From NCBI RefSeq assembly GCF_002879855.1, contig NZ_PNYB01000022.1, forward strand, positions 22,230 to 86,229: a DNA stretch of 64,000 nt. The letters run 5' to 3'. Shown piece after piece: positions 46,219 to 54,408 of this stretch. Numbering within the stretch: the first letter of the stretch is position 1; every line of letters starts with the position of its first letter. This DNA is from Trinickia soli (GTDB taxonomy: Bacteria > Pseudomonadota > Gammaproteobacteria > Burkholderiales > Burkholderiaceae). The notes beneath the pieces are model-generated. The model was not told the origin of the DNA, made no database searches, and was given only the letters and a program-made list of their open reading frames with translations. Both the position numbers and the translations under genes were made by a program.

Positions 46219-46617
46219 ATGCAACCCACCCTGATCCCATCCCGCACCGACGATGCGCTTGCGTTCATTTCCGAGCGTGCGCAGGCCCAGCGCGACGAAG
46301 CGCAAGACCGCGCCGAGTCACGCGACGAGCAGAAGGCCGCGATCTCGAAGGCGCGCTTGAACGCGAAGCTCGCCGCGCTCACGCACGACGATCTCGTCGC
46401 CGGGCTGCACAGCGTGACTCGGGCGCAGCATGGAGCCGAACTGCGCGCTGCGTGGCTCGATGGCGAAGAAGCGCTTGGCGCGATGTTGATGCGGGTCGTG
46501 CGCGATCAACTGGCCGACGAAGCGGACCTCGAAGCAGAGGAAGTGCTGATCCGCATCGAAGGGTCGGCCCGCGAGGAAGCGCCGCGGCGCCGCACTTTCA
46601 TCATCGCTGGCGCCTGA
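46219..46617 (+). CDS. early phage protein, charged helical
   Basis: A 132-residue protein preceded by AAGGAGG. A long charged helix (RAQAQRDEAQDRAESRDEQK) is followed by LNAKLAALTHDDLVAGLHSV, acidic DQLADEADLEAEEVLIRIEG and a C-terminal RRRTFIIAGA. Unknown family. The start repeats the first residues of the preceding gene (MQPT), possibly a duplicated start region. Confidence 0.65.
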   Translation: MQPTLIPSRTDDALAFISERAQAQRDEAQDRAESRDEQKAAISKARLNAKLAALTHDDLVAGLHSVTRAQHGAELRAAWLDGEEALGAMLMRVVRDQLADEADLEAEEVLIRIEGSAREEAPRRRTFIIAGA

Positions 46618-46633
46618 CAACCGCGAGCATGAC

Positions 46634-46792
46634 ATGCACACGCTATCGACCGACCTCACGCCGCGCGACCTACGCCTGATCGAGCTGGCGCACGCGGTCA
46701 TCAAGGCGCTTTCCTTCGGCACGTTCGCGGCGCTCGCGATCGCGCCTTTCATTGAACACGGCCGCTTGGTGCGGCTGATTATCGGGGGCTGA
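46634..46792 (+). CDS. 52-residue small protein with hydrophobic helix
   Basis: Reads HTLSTDLTPRDLRLIELAHA, then VIKALSFGTFAALAIAPFIE and a basic, hydrophobic end. One likely membrane or amphipathic helix. It ends one base before the next ATG. Unknown function; supported by operon packing and codon pattern. Confidence 0.55.
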   Translation: MHTLSTDLTPRDLRLIELAHAVIKALSFGTFAALAIAPFIEHGRLVRLIIGG

Positions 46793-46793
46793 G

Positions 46794-47099
46794 ATGCAAG
46801 TGAAGATCAAAGGATTTATTTACGCGGAGCCATGCAGAAGGTGGAGCAACGATGAGGATAAGCTCGTCGATGCCTTGAGATTCGACTTCGCGACATACCA
46901 AAAGTCGAAGGAATACTCGCCCCAAGCTGTTCTCGTGCGAGAGCATGAAATCGAGGTCGATGTGCCTGACGATTTCGACATTCGGGATGGCCTTGTTGCC
47001 AATCTCGAAGCCGAGAAACAGGCGGTCATGGCTGCTTATCAAAAGCGCGTGACCGAGATCAAAGCGCAGATACAGCAGCTTCTTGCGATCGAGGCCTGA
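46794..47099 (+). CDS. early phage protein, unknown
   Basis: A 101-residue protein (VKIKGFIYAEPCRRWSNDED, HEIEVDVPDDFDIRDGLVAN, C-terminal coiled coil AYQKRVTEIKAQIQQLLAI). Base composition is visibly less GC-rich than neighbours. From memory, similar proteins are widespread in Burkholderia phages next to recombination genes. Function unknown. Confidence 0.68.
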   Translation: MQVKIKGFIYAEPCRRWSNDEDKLVDALRFDFATYQKSKEYSPQAVLVREHEIEVDVPDDFDIRDGLVANLEAEKQAVMAAYQKRVTEIKAQIQQLLAIEA

Positions 47100-47100
47100 C

Positions 47101-47379
47101 ATGACCGCCCCCAAACACACGCCGCCCGAACTCGAAGCGTATGGGCCGTACGTCAGCGCTCGACGCGGCGACACAACGCATCAGGTCGCAGATTGTTCGA
47201 TGGCGCAGCATGGGGCGGACTACGCACGGCAGTTTGCCGCTTCTGTCGACATGCTCACCGCCCTAGAAACGGTGCTCGCAGGCGGGCACCTGACGACGGG
47301 CGAGCAGGCGATTGTGGCGAATGCGATTGCGAAGGCCACGGGCAAGAGTATCGACGAAGTACTTCGGATTGGGGGGTGA
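47101..47379 (+). CDS. early phage protein, unknown
   Basis: A 92-residue protein: TAPKHTPPELEAYGPYVSAR, a central HQVADCSMAQHGADYARQFAA and a C-terminal helical ATGKSIDEVLRIGG. The short-beta/alpha layout resembles the phage proteins used as small DNA-binding or modulator proteins, but I cannot name it. Starts one base after the previous stop. Confidence 0.62.
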   Translation: MTAPKHTPPELEAYGPYVSARRGDTTHQVADCSMAQHGADYARQFAASVDMLTALETVLAGGHLTTGEQAIVANAIAKATGKSIDEVLRIGG

Positions 47380-47380
47380 G

Positions 47381-47686
47381 ATGGGACGCTACATCATCGA
47401 AGGGACTTGGCAAGGATACCGATCAAGCCAGGACCGAGTAGTGCATCGCTCAGTTCATGACGAAGCGGAAAAGAAACTGCGTGCATGGGCTGAACAGGCA
47501 TTCTCCATCCGATATACCGATGGAACTTGCTTGATCCTCTCGGTTCGCGATTGCAAGCCGCGCGAACGCGTCGCGCAGACCCTCAGCTACATGAAGTTGA
47601 TCCGAGATTGCGCCCATTACGGCGTCTCCACTGTGCAGGCATTGCTCGACGCAGAAAAGACCGCACGTTCAAAGAAGGTGGCCTGA
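47381..47686 (+). CDS. early phage protein, unknown
   Basis: A 101-residue protein (GRYIIEGTWQGYRSSQDRVV, EKKLRAWAEQAFSIRYTDGT, LSYMKLIRDCAHYGVSTVQA). Begins GRYIIEGTW, a pattern repeated in other small phage proteins. Beta-strands followed by helices. Function unknown. Starts one base after the previous stop. Confidence 0.65.
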   Translation: MGRYIIEGTWQGYRSSQDRVVHRSVHDEAEKKLRAWAEQAFSIRYTDGTCLILSVRDCKPRERVAQTLSYMKLIRDCAHYGVSTVQALLDAEKTARSKKVA

Positions 47687-47687
47687 C

Positions 47688-47879
47688 ATGCGCAACCGCG
47701 ATTTTTACCTCTACGACGACGGCCATAGCCGCGTGACGCTCTCGCGCGAAGGCTTGCGCCGCGCCCGCAACGATAACCCGCTGCTGAAGACGGCCAAGTT
47801 TCGCGACACCGCTCGCGTGTGGGTGCTTGCGATCGGCGTCGTCATCGGCTGGTGCGCTCTCCTGGGGCTGTCGAAATGA
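47688..47879 (+). CDS. small single-TM protein
   Basis: A 63-residue protein with a basic cytoplasmic part (RNRDFYLYDDGHSRVTLSRE, RRARNDNPLLKTAKFRD) and a C-terminal membrane helix (VWVLAIGVVIGWCALLGLS). The stop overlaps the next ATG (ATGA). Unknown; host-takeover or exclusion possible. Confidence 0.62.
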   Translation: MRNRDFYLYDDGHSRVTLSREGLRRARNDNPLLKTAKFRDTARVWVLAIGVVIGWCALLGLSK

Positions 47880-48052
47880 ACGCCCTTCTGCGCCGCCTGT
47901 GCGCGCGCCTCGATTTTCTCTATGAGCGGCACCCGCTGCTCGCAATGCTGATCGCGATCCTTATTTGCTTCGCTTGCGAGATCGCAATCAGCTTCATCGG
48001 CGGCGACGCCATGCCGCCCGCCATCACTCACATTGGAGGGTTTTCAGCGTGA
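47876..48052 (+). CDS. small single-TM protein
   Basis: A 58-residue protein: basic N-terminus (NALLRRLCARLDFLYERHPL), membrane helix (LAMLIAILICFACEIAISFI) and short polar tail. Coupled to the previous small membrane gene by ATGA and to the exonuclease GTG behind (GTGA). The pair may work together. Confidence 0.62.
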   Translation: MNALLRRLCARLDFLYERHPLLAMLIAILICFACEIAISFIGGDAMPPAITHIGGFSA

Positions 48053-48993
48053 GCACCGAATTGGCCGTTGTCCCCGAAATTGACCGCTCGACCTTCATCG
48101 GCGGCAGTGACGTGGCCGCCATCCTGGGCGTGAGCCCTTGGAAAACGCCGTACGAGCTTTGGCTTTCGAAGACCGGCCGGGCCGAGCGCGAAGAAGTCAG
48201 CCCGGCCCAGCAAAAGCGATTCGACCGCGGACACCGACTTGAGCCGGTCGTGCTCGACATGCTCATCGATCGTCTCACCGACGAAGGGCACGACGTCGAG
48301 TTGATCTGCCGCAACAAGCGTTATACCGACGAGACGCACCCGTTTCTCGCCTGCGAGATCGACTTCGAGCTGATGCTCGACGGCGAGCACATCAACGGTG
48401 ACTGCAAGACGGTGCATCCGTTCGCGGCCAAGAAATGGGGCGAGGAAGGCACTGACGAAGTGCCGATCGACTACGCCGCGCAGTTCATGCACGGCCTGGG
48501 CATCACCGGCCGGCGCCGCTGCATCGTCGCAACGCTGATCGGCATGGACGACCTGCTCATCTATTTCGTCGACCGCGACGACGAAACGATCGATGCCATC
48601 CGCGCGCGCGCCGTCCAGTTCTGGAACGAGTGTGTGCTCGCGGACCTGCCGCCCGATCCGATCGACTTTGACGACTGCCGCGCGATCTACGCGAAATCGA
48701 ACGGCGGCAGCATCGAAGCAACGCCGGAGATCCGCGAGGCTGTGTCAAAGCTGGCCGAGACAAAACACAAGCTCAAGGTCTTCAAGGATCAGGAGGAAGA
48801 GCTCTCCTATCGCATCACGGCATTCATGCAACCCAATGCCGTGCTCACCTACGGCGGCGCCACGATCGCGACCTGGAAGAACCAGGACGATACGCGCGTC
48901 GACCAAAAGCTGCTGAAGGAAGATGCGCCCGATATTTGGGCCAAGTACAGCCGCACGAAGGAAATCCGCGTGCTGAGATTGAAGCTGAAGTAA
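48049..48993 (+). CDS. YqaJ-type viral exonuclease (Red alpha-like)
   Basis: A 314-residue nuclease from a GTG at 48049, preceded by GGAGGG. The YqaJ motifs are FIGGSDVAAILGVSPWKTPYELW at the start (key residues GGSD...ILG.SPW.T.YELW), RGHRLEPVV with the catalytic Glu, LACEIDFEL with the Asp, and GDCKTVHPF with the D-x-K. It resects double-strand ends, leaving ssDNA for the RecT protein encoded next. The C-terminal 100 residues are helical and basic. Confidence 0.9.
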   Translation: MSTELAVVPEIDRSTFIGGSDVAAILGVSPWKTPYELWLSKTGRAEREEVSPAQQKRFDRGHRLEPVVLDMLIDRLTDEGHDVELICRNKRYTDETHPFLACEIDFELMLDGEHINGDCKTVHPFAAKKWGEEGTDEVPIDYAAQFMHGLGITGRRRCIVATLIGMDDLLIYFVDRDDETIDAIRARAVQFWNECVLADLPPDPIDFDDCRAIYAKSNGGSIEATPEIREAVSKLAETKHKLKVFKDQEEELSYRITAFMQPNAVLTYGGATIATWKNQDDTRVDQKLLKEDAPDIWAKYSRTKEIRVLRLKLK

Positions 48994-49046
48994 CCCGCGC
49001 GTCGCACAGAACACCCTACCCGAACCCCAAACGGAGTCAAACGAGC

Positions 49047-50084
49047 ATGAGCACCGCCGCCCTAAAGCAAGTCGCGACCGGAAAGGTCGAAGAAAAAAAG
49101 AACCCAGTCGATCGCGTTGCCGCGCTGCTCGCGAGCACAAGCATGCAGGCGCAGATCAAGGCCGCGTTGCCGCGCCACATGACGCCTGAGCGCCTCGCGC
49201 GCATCGTGACGACGGAGATCCGCAAGACGCCTAAGCTGGCCGAATGCACTCCGGTTTCCTTCTTCGGCGCCGTGATCCAGTGCGCGCAGCTGGGGCTCGA
49301 ACCGGGCAACGCACTTGGGCATGCCTACATCCTGCCGTACGACAAGAGCGTCAAGACGGATACGGGTTGGAAGAAGGTTCCCGAGGCGCAGCTCATCATC
49401 GGCTACCGCGGCATGATTGACCTGGCGCGCCGCTCCGGACAGATCATCAGCATCGACGCGCGCGCCGTCTATGAAGGCGACAAGTTCGAATGCCGCCTTG
49501 GCCTTGATCCGCATATTGAGCACGAACCGGATTGGACGAACGCGAATCGCGCCGATGCGGCGAAACTTCAGTTCGTCTACGCGGTGGCGAAGCTCAAGGA
49601 CGGCGGCATCCAGTTCGACGTAATGAGCCGGGCCGAGATCGATGGGATTCGCGCGCGATCGAAGGCGGCCAGCAATGGGCCTTGGGTAACGGACTATTCC
49701 GCGATGGCCCTCAAGACGGTCGTGCGTCGCCTGTTCAAGTTCCTGCCGGTGAGCATCGAGATTCAGATGGCGGTGGGCCTGGACGAGCGTGCCGAGGCCG
49801 GGCTCTCGCAGGACAACGGCGCAATCATCGACGGTCAGTTCACGACCGTGGGCGACGACGCAGACGGCATCGATCAATCGACCGGCGAAATCACTGACCA
49901 GCGAGCGCAGCAAGCCGAGAACACGCTGCCGGCCTACGACGACCTACTCGCGCAGATCCAGAAGGCGAACGACGTGGAACTCGCCGCGCTCGCGCTCGAC
50001 AGCGGCCGTGATCTGCCGAAGGATCAGTTCGTCAAGCTCGAGCAAGCTTTCCAAGACCGCAAAGAAGTGCTGCTCGGAGCCTAA
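49047..50084 (+). CDS. RecT-family single-strand annealing protein
   Basis: A 345-residue recombinase. Family segments are IKAALPRHMTPERLARIVTTEIRKTPKLAECTPVSFFGAVIQCAQLGLEPG by key residues (LP.H....R..R...T..R..P.L..C...S......Q.AQLGLEPG), LGHAYILPY and LIIGYRGMIDLARRSG. The C-terminal ~90 residues are acidic and disordered, as often in RecT. It follows the exonuclease, forming a two-component recombination module. Confidence 0.93.
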   Translation: MSTAALKQVATGKVEEKKNPVDRVAALLASTSMQAQIKAALPRHMTPERLARIVTTEIRKTPKLAECTPVSFFGAVIQCAQLGLEPGNALGHAYILPYDKSVKTDTGWKKVPEAQLIIGYRGMIDLARRSGQIISIDARAVYEGDKFECRLGLDPHIEHEPDWTNANRADAAKLQFVYAVAKLKDGGIQFDVMSRAEIDGIRARSKAASNGPWVTDYSAMALKTVVRRLFKFLPVSIEIQMAVGLDERAEAGLSQDNGAIIDGQFTTVGDDADGIDQSTGEITDQRAQQAENTLPAYDDLLAQIQKANDVELAALALDSGRDLPKDQFVKLEQAFQDRKEVLLGA

Positions 50085-50087
50085 GCC

Positions 50088-50708
50088 ATGAAGCCGATCC
50101 TTTTCTACGACACCGAAACGAACGGCCTGCCGTTATGGCGTGAGCCTTCAAACCATCCGGGTCAGCCGCACATCACGCAGCTTGCGGCCGAGCTTTTCGA
50201 CGCCGATAGCGGCCGCACGCTCGCCTTCATGGACGTCCTGATTCACCCGGACGAATGGACCATTCCGGAGGATTTGCAAAAGCTTACGGGCATTACGAAC
50301 GAACTCGTTTCGCGTTTCGGTCATCCGCTCGAAGACGCGCTCTCGATGTTCATGCAGATGTGGTGCGAAAGCGATTTGCGCGTCGCGCACAACGAGTCGT
50401 TCGACCAACGCATGATTCGCATCGAGGCCGTCCGCGTTCTCAATGAACGCCACGGTTTCCATGAGGATTGGAAGCGCGGATCGGTGTTTTGCACACAAAC
50501 GAACAGCTTGTCGATCCTGAATCTTCCACCGACACCCAAGATGCTCGCGGCCGGCTTCAACAAACCGAAGTCGCCGAATCTCGGCGAGGCCTATGAGTAC
50601 TTCACCGGAAAGAAGCTCGAGGGCGCGCACAACGCCGCTGTTGATCTCGCTGCGTGCAAGGCTGTCTACTTCGGCATTTTGGACCATCGGGCGAAGGCGG
50701 CCGCATGA
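50088..50708 (+). CDS. DEDD-type 3'-5' exonuclease (DnaQ/RNase T-like)
   Basis: A 206-residue nuclease. ExoI: D8 and E10 in FYDTETNG. ExoII: AHNESFDQRM with D106 (and H101-N102). ExoIII: H181 and D186 in GAHNAAVDLAACK, the DEDDh arrangement. Likely trims ssDNA or RNA ends for the recombination module. It starts 3 bp after the RecT stop. Confidence 0.87.
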   Translation: MKPILFYDTETNGLPLWREPSNHPGQPHITQLAAELFDADSGRTLAFMDVLIHPDEWTIPEDLQKLTGITNELVSRFGHPLEDALSMFMQMWCESDLRVAHNESFDQRMIRIEAVRVLNERHGFHEDWKRGSVFCTQTNSLSILNLPPTPKMLAAGFNKPKSPNLGEAYEYFTGKKLEGAHNAAVDLAACKAVYFGILDHRAKAAA

Positions 50709-50890
50709 CCGTCACTAGTCCCCTCTTTCAAATGCTTCGAGAGATCCGCGACGCGGAAATGTCGAGCGTCGATCGCGAGTTGCTGCGGCCGGCGTTCGCG
50801 GCGCTCGACGGCGGTCCGGTCATTCCGCTGCCCGAGCGAGTCATCGCCCGCGTGCGCGACATCCACGCGCGCATGCCCAAGTCGAAGTAA
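50705..50890 (+). CDS. small phage protein
   Basis: A 61-residue helical protein (TVTSPLFQMLREIRDAEMSS, RVIARVRDIHARMPKSK) overlapping the exonuclease stop (ATGA). Basic C-terminus. Unknown function. Confidence 0.6.
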   Translation: MTVTSPLFQMLREIRDAEMSSVDRELLRPAFAALDGGPVIPLPERVIARVRDIHARMPKSK

Positions 50891-50928
50891 CCGCCCTCCC
50901 ACTTGTCACCGACGCCCAGGAGAACCGC

Positions 50929-51729
50929 ATGTACGTCCAGATTGAAAAAGCGATGGCCAAGATCACCTCGGTGACGCCCATCATGGAGAAGCACGGCAAG
51001 AAGAAAAAGCGCCCGGCGCACTCGATCATTTTCGAGTTCGCGATGCCCAACACGGTCCTCGATCGCATGGACGAGAACGGCCTGCGCGAGGCGTTCTACC
51101 GTAAGCCGAAGTCGGCCAGCGTGAACAAGTCCGGGCAAGTGCAGATCGACACGTCGAGCGTCGAGGACGGTATCTCGCAGCTCAAGTTTCCGTGGTGGCA
51201 GCAATGGATCGACGTGCCGGGCGAGCTCACCGGCTGGGTGCTCACGCTTCACACGGGCAATACGGAGCGGTCGCACATTGTGCTTGACGAAGCGAAGGTC
51301 AGTGCGTTCCAGGTGCTGCCCAAGGACCTCGCAGTCACGCTCGTCAAGTGCAAGGCGATCGTGCATCCGACCGCGCACGAGAAAGGCAAGATCGACGAGT
51401 TGCTGCAAACAGACGTGCCCGTGAGCATCATGCCGCCCGACACCGGCGATCAACCGAACCTGCCGGGCATGACGCAGCAGCAAGACGGCGACGGCGACGG
51501 TTCAGAAGCCAACGGCGATGGCGACGGCGATCAACCGGAGGGCGGCTCAAGCGACGCGCCCAAAGAAGACCCGTTCGCCGGTACCGACCTCGCACGCGGG
51601 ACGGTGAAGAGCGACGCCGTGGTCAGCACGAAGAAGAAGTCGCGCGGGTTGCCGCCCGGGGCCGCTTGGCCTTTTCCCGATCCGGACAAGGTCCGTGGAG
51701 CTGGTGAAGCGCCGCCGGCCGAACACTGA
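50929..51729 (+). CDS. phage protein with acidic DG-repeat linker, unknown
   Basis: A 266-residue protein. Residues about 1-155 form a folded part (VQIEKAMAKITSVTPIMEKH, SIIFEFAMPNTVLDRMDENG, KFPWWQQWIDVPGELTGWVL). Residues about 180-215 are a strongly acidic linker of Asp-Gly repeats (QDGDGDGSEANGDGDGD), and the C-terminus is basic then Pro-rich (STKKKSRGLPPGAAWPFPD). Located among recombination genes; an ssDNA-binding or SSB-like accessory protein is conceivable, but I see no OB-fold motif. Confidence 0.65.
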   Translation: MYVQIEKAMAKITSVTPIMEKHGKKKKRPAHSIIFEFAMPNTVLDRMDENGLREAFYRKPKSASVNKSGQVQIDTSSVEDGISQLKFPWWQQWIDVPGELTGWVLTLHTGNTERSHIVLDEAKVSAFQVLPKDLAVTLVKCKAIVHPTAHEKGKIDELLQTDVPVSIMPPDTGDQPNLPGMTQQQDGDGDGSEANGDGDGDQPEGGSSDAPKEDPFAGTDLARGTVKSDAVVSTKKKSRGLPPGAAWPFPDPDKVRGAGEAPPAEH

Positions 51730-51824
51730 TATTCCCCTCTCTCACCTCGCGCCGTTGGCCCTCGGATTAGGCGCGCGGGCTTTGGTGGGCGGCCAGTTCG
51801 GCGCCCCGCTTTTTGGAGATTCGC

Positions 51825-52427
51825 ATGGCAACTGCTGCCAACATGTTTCCGAGCGCTGACCCGAATGCGCCGGACCTAAACGACGAGCCGCCGAGCACGT
51901 CGAAAAACGCGGGCGGATTTCCCACTGCACCGCCGTCTTCAGCGTTCGGCAAGGTCAGCATTGCCAGCGAGTTGCGCGAGGCCGAAGCAGAGATCGGCAC
52001 GACCGGAACGAAGGCTGACCGCGTGATTGCGCACCTTCGCGGAAAAGGTCCGACCGATGCGTCAGCGATCGCGGAGTTGCTGGGCATCAGGCGAGACCAC
52101 GTCAGCGCATATCTGAAAGCAGCGCTGAAAGACGGCCGCATCGTGCGCGACGGAAACGTGTTCAGGCTCGGTGACGGCAAGCAGTTGGCGGCGGCCGAGA
52201 AGACGGCAGCAGCGCCGAAGCAGAGCGCAACGAAGGACGAGCGCGCGCCGCGGCCGCCGAAGATTGCGGGCAACGACACCACGGTTTCGGCGTCCCTGTG
52301 TGTAGGCGCGCTGCAAATCATCCAGTGGGCCGCCGGCAACCTGACGGTCCGCGCAAACGACAACGTCGTCGATCTGAGCGACACGCAGGTGCTCGCACTG
52401 CACGCGTTTCTCGAGCTTGCCCGATAG
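51825..52427 (+). CDS. winged-helix DNA-binding phage protein
   Basis: A 200-residue protein. A disordered N-terminus (~45 residues) precedes a winged-helix domain at about 60-115 (TKADRVIAHLRGKGPTDASAIAELLGIRRDHVSAYLKAALKDGRIVRDGNVFRL by key residues VI..L...GP.....IA..LG..R.HVS..L..A..DGRI). An Ala/Lys linker and a C-terminal VGALQIIQWAAGNLTVRAND follow. The ATG at 51825 is preceded by TTGGAG. Possible regulator of the right operon. Confidence 0.7.
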   Translation: MATAANMFPSADPNAPDLNDEPPSTSKNAGGFPTAPPSSAFGKVSIASELREAEAEIGTTGTKADRVIAHLRGKGPTDASAIAELLGIRRDHVSAYLKAALKDGRIVRDGNVFRLGDGKQLAAAEKTAAAPKQSATKDERAPRPPKIAGNDTTVSASLCVGALQIIQWAAGNLTVRANDNVVDLSDTQVLALHAFLELAR

Positions 52428-52429
52428 CC

Positions 52430-52756
52430 ATGCCGATCAAACCGGAGAACCGGGCCCGTTACCCAAAAGATTGGAAGCAGATCCGCGCGCGCATTCTCGA
52501 TCGCGCTGGCAACCGGTGGGAAGGCTCGCCGGACTATCCGAACTGCCGTGCGGAAAACGGAGAGCCTCATCCCGAGACGGGCAGCAAGGTCGTGCTGACG
52601 ATCGCGCATCTCGACCATACGCCCGAGAACTGCGACGACGACAACCTGAAAGCGTGGTGCCAGCGCTGCCACCTGAACTACGACGCCGAGCACCACGCGA
52701 AGAATGCAGCTGCCACGCGCCGGAAACGGCTTGCTGTGGCCGATTTGTTTGAGTGA
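52430..52756 (+). CDS. HNH endonuclease
   Basis: A 108-residue HNH protein: H60 and H63 (LTIAHLDHTPENC), N72 (DDNLKAWCQRCHLNYD) and H81, with CxxC zinc Cys77/Cys80 and a second Cys pair at 39 and 68. In phages such small HNH proteins aid packaging when beside terminase, but here the gene lies in the recombination operon. Confidence 0.83.
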   Translation: MPIKPENRARYPKDWKQIRARILDRAGNRWEGSPDYPNCRAENGEPHPETGSKVVLTIAHLDHTPENCDDDNLKAWCQRCHLNYDAEHHAKNAAATRRKRLAVADLFE

Positions 52757-54354
52757 GATCCCCCATGAACCACAAGACAGATATGCAAGCCGCCTTCGAT
52801 GCCTACTACGCCGAAAACTGGCCGCTCTGCAAGGCATCAATCGAGAAAGGAACGGCCAGCGAGGAAATCGTCGGCGAGCGCGAGGCGCTATGGGATACGT
52901 GGCAAGACGCGTGGAAAGCCGCCCTCGCTAGCCAATCGGCGGGAGTGCAGGAGGGCATCACCGAAAAACAAATTGCCGACGCAATAAAGCGATGGTTTCC
53001 AGATCGCGCATATCAAGCTCCGTTCTTCGCGCGCTCACTGTTCGCCGCCGCCCCTGCGCCAGTATCCGAACCCGAGCAGGCGTTTCAGGCGCGCGTAAAG
53101 CCGTGGATGCTGGAATGCTTTGGCTCTGAAATTGCCGCCGATACGGTCGAGCGCAATCATCGATTCTTCGAGGAAGCGGCCGAACTCGTGCAGGCATGCG
53201 GAATGACCGCAAGCGAAGCGCATCAGTTAATCGATTACACATGGGGCCGTCCGGTAGGCGAGAAGTCTCAGGAAGTCGGTGGCGTCATGGTCACGCTCGC
53301 GGCGCTGTGCCTCGCTAATGGACTCGACATGCATGCATCGGGCGAGACAGAGCTTGAGCGCATTAGCCGGCCGGATATGGTCATCCGCATCCGCGCCAAA
53401 CAGGCCGCGAAGCCAAAGCATTCGCCATTACCCGTTGCCGCTGCCGAGCAGCCGAGCGAGCGCGGGGAGCCGCAAGACTGCCCGCACGGCGTAGACGATG
53501 GCGCGTGTAAGCAGTGCTATGGCGAGGCGACGCGCGGGGAGCAAGGAACGGCGTTATTACATGCTGCCGCTGACGAATGCATGTCGCCAGATCAGCGAAA
53601 CCTTTTTGATTCGCTGGGCGCACACGATGCAGATGTGTACGAGCGCTTGTTTCGATGCGTCGCTAAGCGGATCGACGCCAGCGCGCCGACGTTGAGCGGT
53701 GGCGATGGGGAAGTTGCTGTGCGCGCCAAGACCGTACACCGTCGCATTGATGCGCTTTGCGAAGCAGCCAACACGGCAGGAGCCGATTACTTTGACGCCA
53801 GCACAAGCATGTTGATTGCAACGCAAGATTTACTGACCGCACTCGGGTTTCCGCATCGCATGGCCGAGCCGAAGGAATATGGTGGTTCCTGCGAAGACTG
53901 TAAATGGTCCGCTATGCGGCAGCCATCCTCGACCAAGAGGCTTACCACAAAACCGCGAACGACCTACGCGCCCTTCTCGCAAACGGAGAATGACATGAAA
54001 CAGATTCCCCCTCTCGCCGAAGGCGAGATCTACCTCGGCGGTTTCGTCAACGCCAATGGCGATGTATCGCACACGATCCTCCTGCCCGGCGACAACGATG
54101 CAGCAACGTGGCAAGAGCAGGTGGATTGGGCGAAAAGCATCGGAGGGGATCTTCCGACGCGCGCCGAACTCGTCATCGCTTACGAACAGCATCGGGATCA
54201 GTTTCAGCAAACCGCGTATTGGTCGAATACGCCGGATACCGACTCTGGCTATTCCGGCTGGGCTTGGTATCAGGACTTCTACTACGGCCGCCAGGGCAGC
54301 CACCCTCAGGGCTACCGGTTCCGTGCCCGAGCCGTCCGCAGATTGTCGATTTAA
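52753..54354 (+). CDS. fused frame: MazG-like protein plus DUF1566 domain
   Basis: A single open frame of 533 codons, probably two genes merged. The first part (to about residue 395) has a MazG-like helical core (NHRFFEEAAELVQACGMTAS; QEVGGVMVTLAALCLANGLD), expected to hydrolyse nucleotides or bind them, then two CxxC pairs (CPHGVDDGACKQC; CEDCK). The last ~120 residues form a DUF1566-type domain with its own ATG and SD at 53995. The joining stretch (about 395-414) is in a frame unlike a conserved protein. The GTG start (52753) overlaps the HNH stop; the ATG at 52765 is an alternative. Confidence 0.6.
   Translation: MRSPMNHKTDMQAAFDAYYAENWPLCKASIEKGTASEEIVGEREALWDTWQDAWKAALASQSAGVQEGITEKQIADAIKRWFPDRAYQAPFFARSLFAAAPAPVSEPEQAFQARVKPWMLECFGSEIAADTVERNHRFFEEAAELVQACGMTASEAHQLIDYTWGRPVGEKSQEVGGVMVTLAALCLANGLDMHASGETELERISRPDMVIRIRAKQAAKPKHSPLPVAAAEQPSERGEPQDCPHGVDDGACKQCYGEATRGEQGTALLHAAADECMSPDQRNLFDSLGAHDADVYERLFRCVAKRIDASAPTLSGGDGEVAVRAKTVHRRIDALCEAANTAGADYFDASTSMLIATQDLLTALGFPHRMAEPKEYGGSCEDCKWSAMRQPSSTKRLTTKPRTTYAPFSQTENDMKQIPPLAEGEIYLGGFVNANGDVSHTILLPGDNDAATWQEQVDWAKSIGGDLPTRAELVIAYEQHRDQFQQTAYWSNTPDTDSGYSGWAWYQDFYYGRQGSHPQGYRFRARAVRRLSI
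53904..53993 (+). CDS. 29-residue peptide in a second frame over the fusion joint
   Basis: In the +1 frame, VRYAAAILDQEAYHKTANDL then RALLANGE and TGA right before the DUF1566 ATG (tgacatg). The sequence looks like a normal helical phage peptide, more so than the fused frame there. It is either a small gene or the true C-terminal end of the MazG-like gene after a +1 shift. Confidence 0.4.
   Translation: MVRYAAAILDQEAYHKTANDLRALLANGE
53995..54354 (+). CDS. DUF1566-type phage protein (alternative start inside fusion)
   Basis: A 119-residue protein: KQIPPLAEGEIYLGGFVNAN, QVDWAKSIGGDLPTRAELVI, TAYWSNTPDTDSGYSGWAWY, QGYRFRARAVRRLSI. GGGARD-like end with RARAVRR is typical of DUF1566 / formylglycine-like surface domains in phage. 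GGAG lies 6 bases upstream, so it can be made alone even though the frame is open from upstream. Confidence 0.65.
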   Translation: MKQIPPLAEGEIYLGGFVNANGDVSHTILLPGDNDAATWQEQVDWAKSIGGDLPTRAELVIAYEQHRDQFQQTAYWSNTPDTDSGYSGWAWYQDFYYGRQGSHPQGYRFRARAVRRLSI

Positions 54355-54408
54355 CCCTTCATCCATTCGCAATTGATACGGATGATCGCACCGCAAAAGG
54401 AGAATGGC

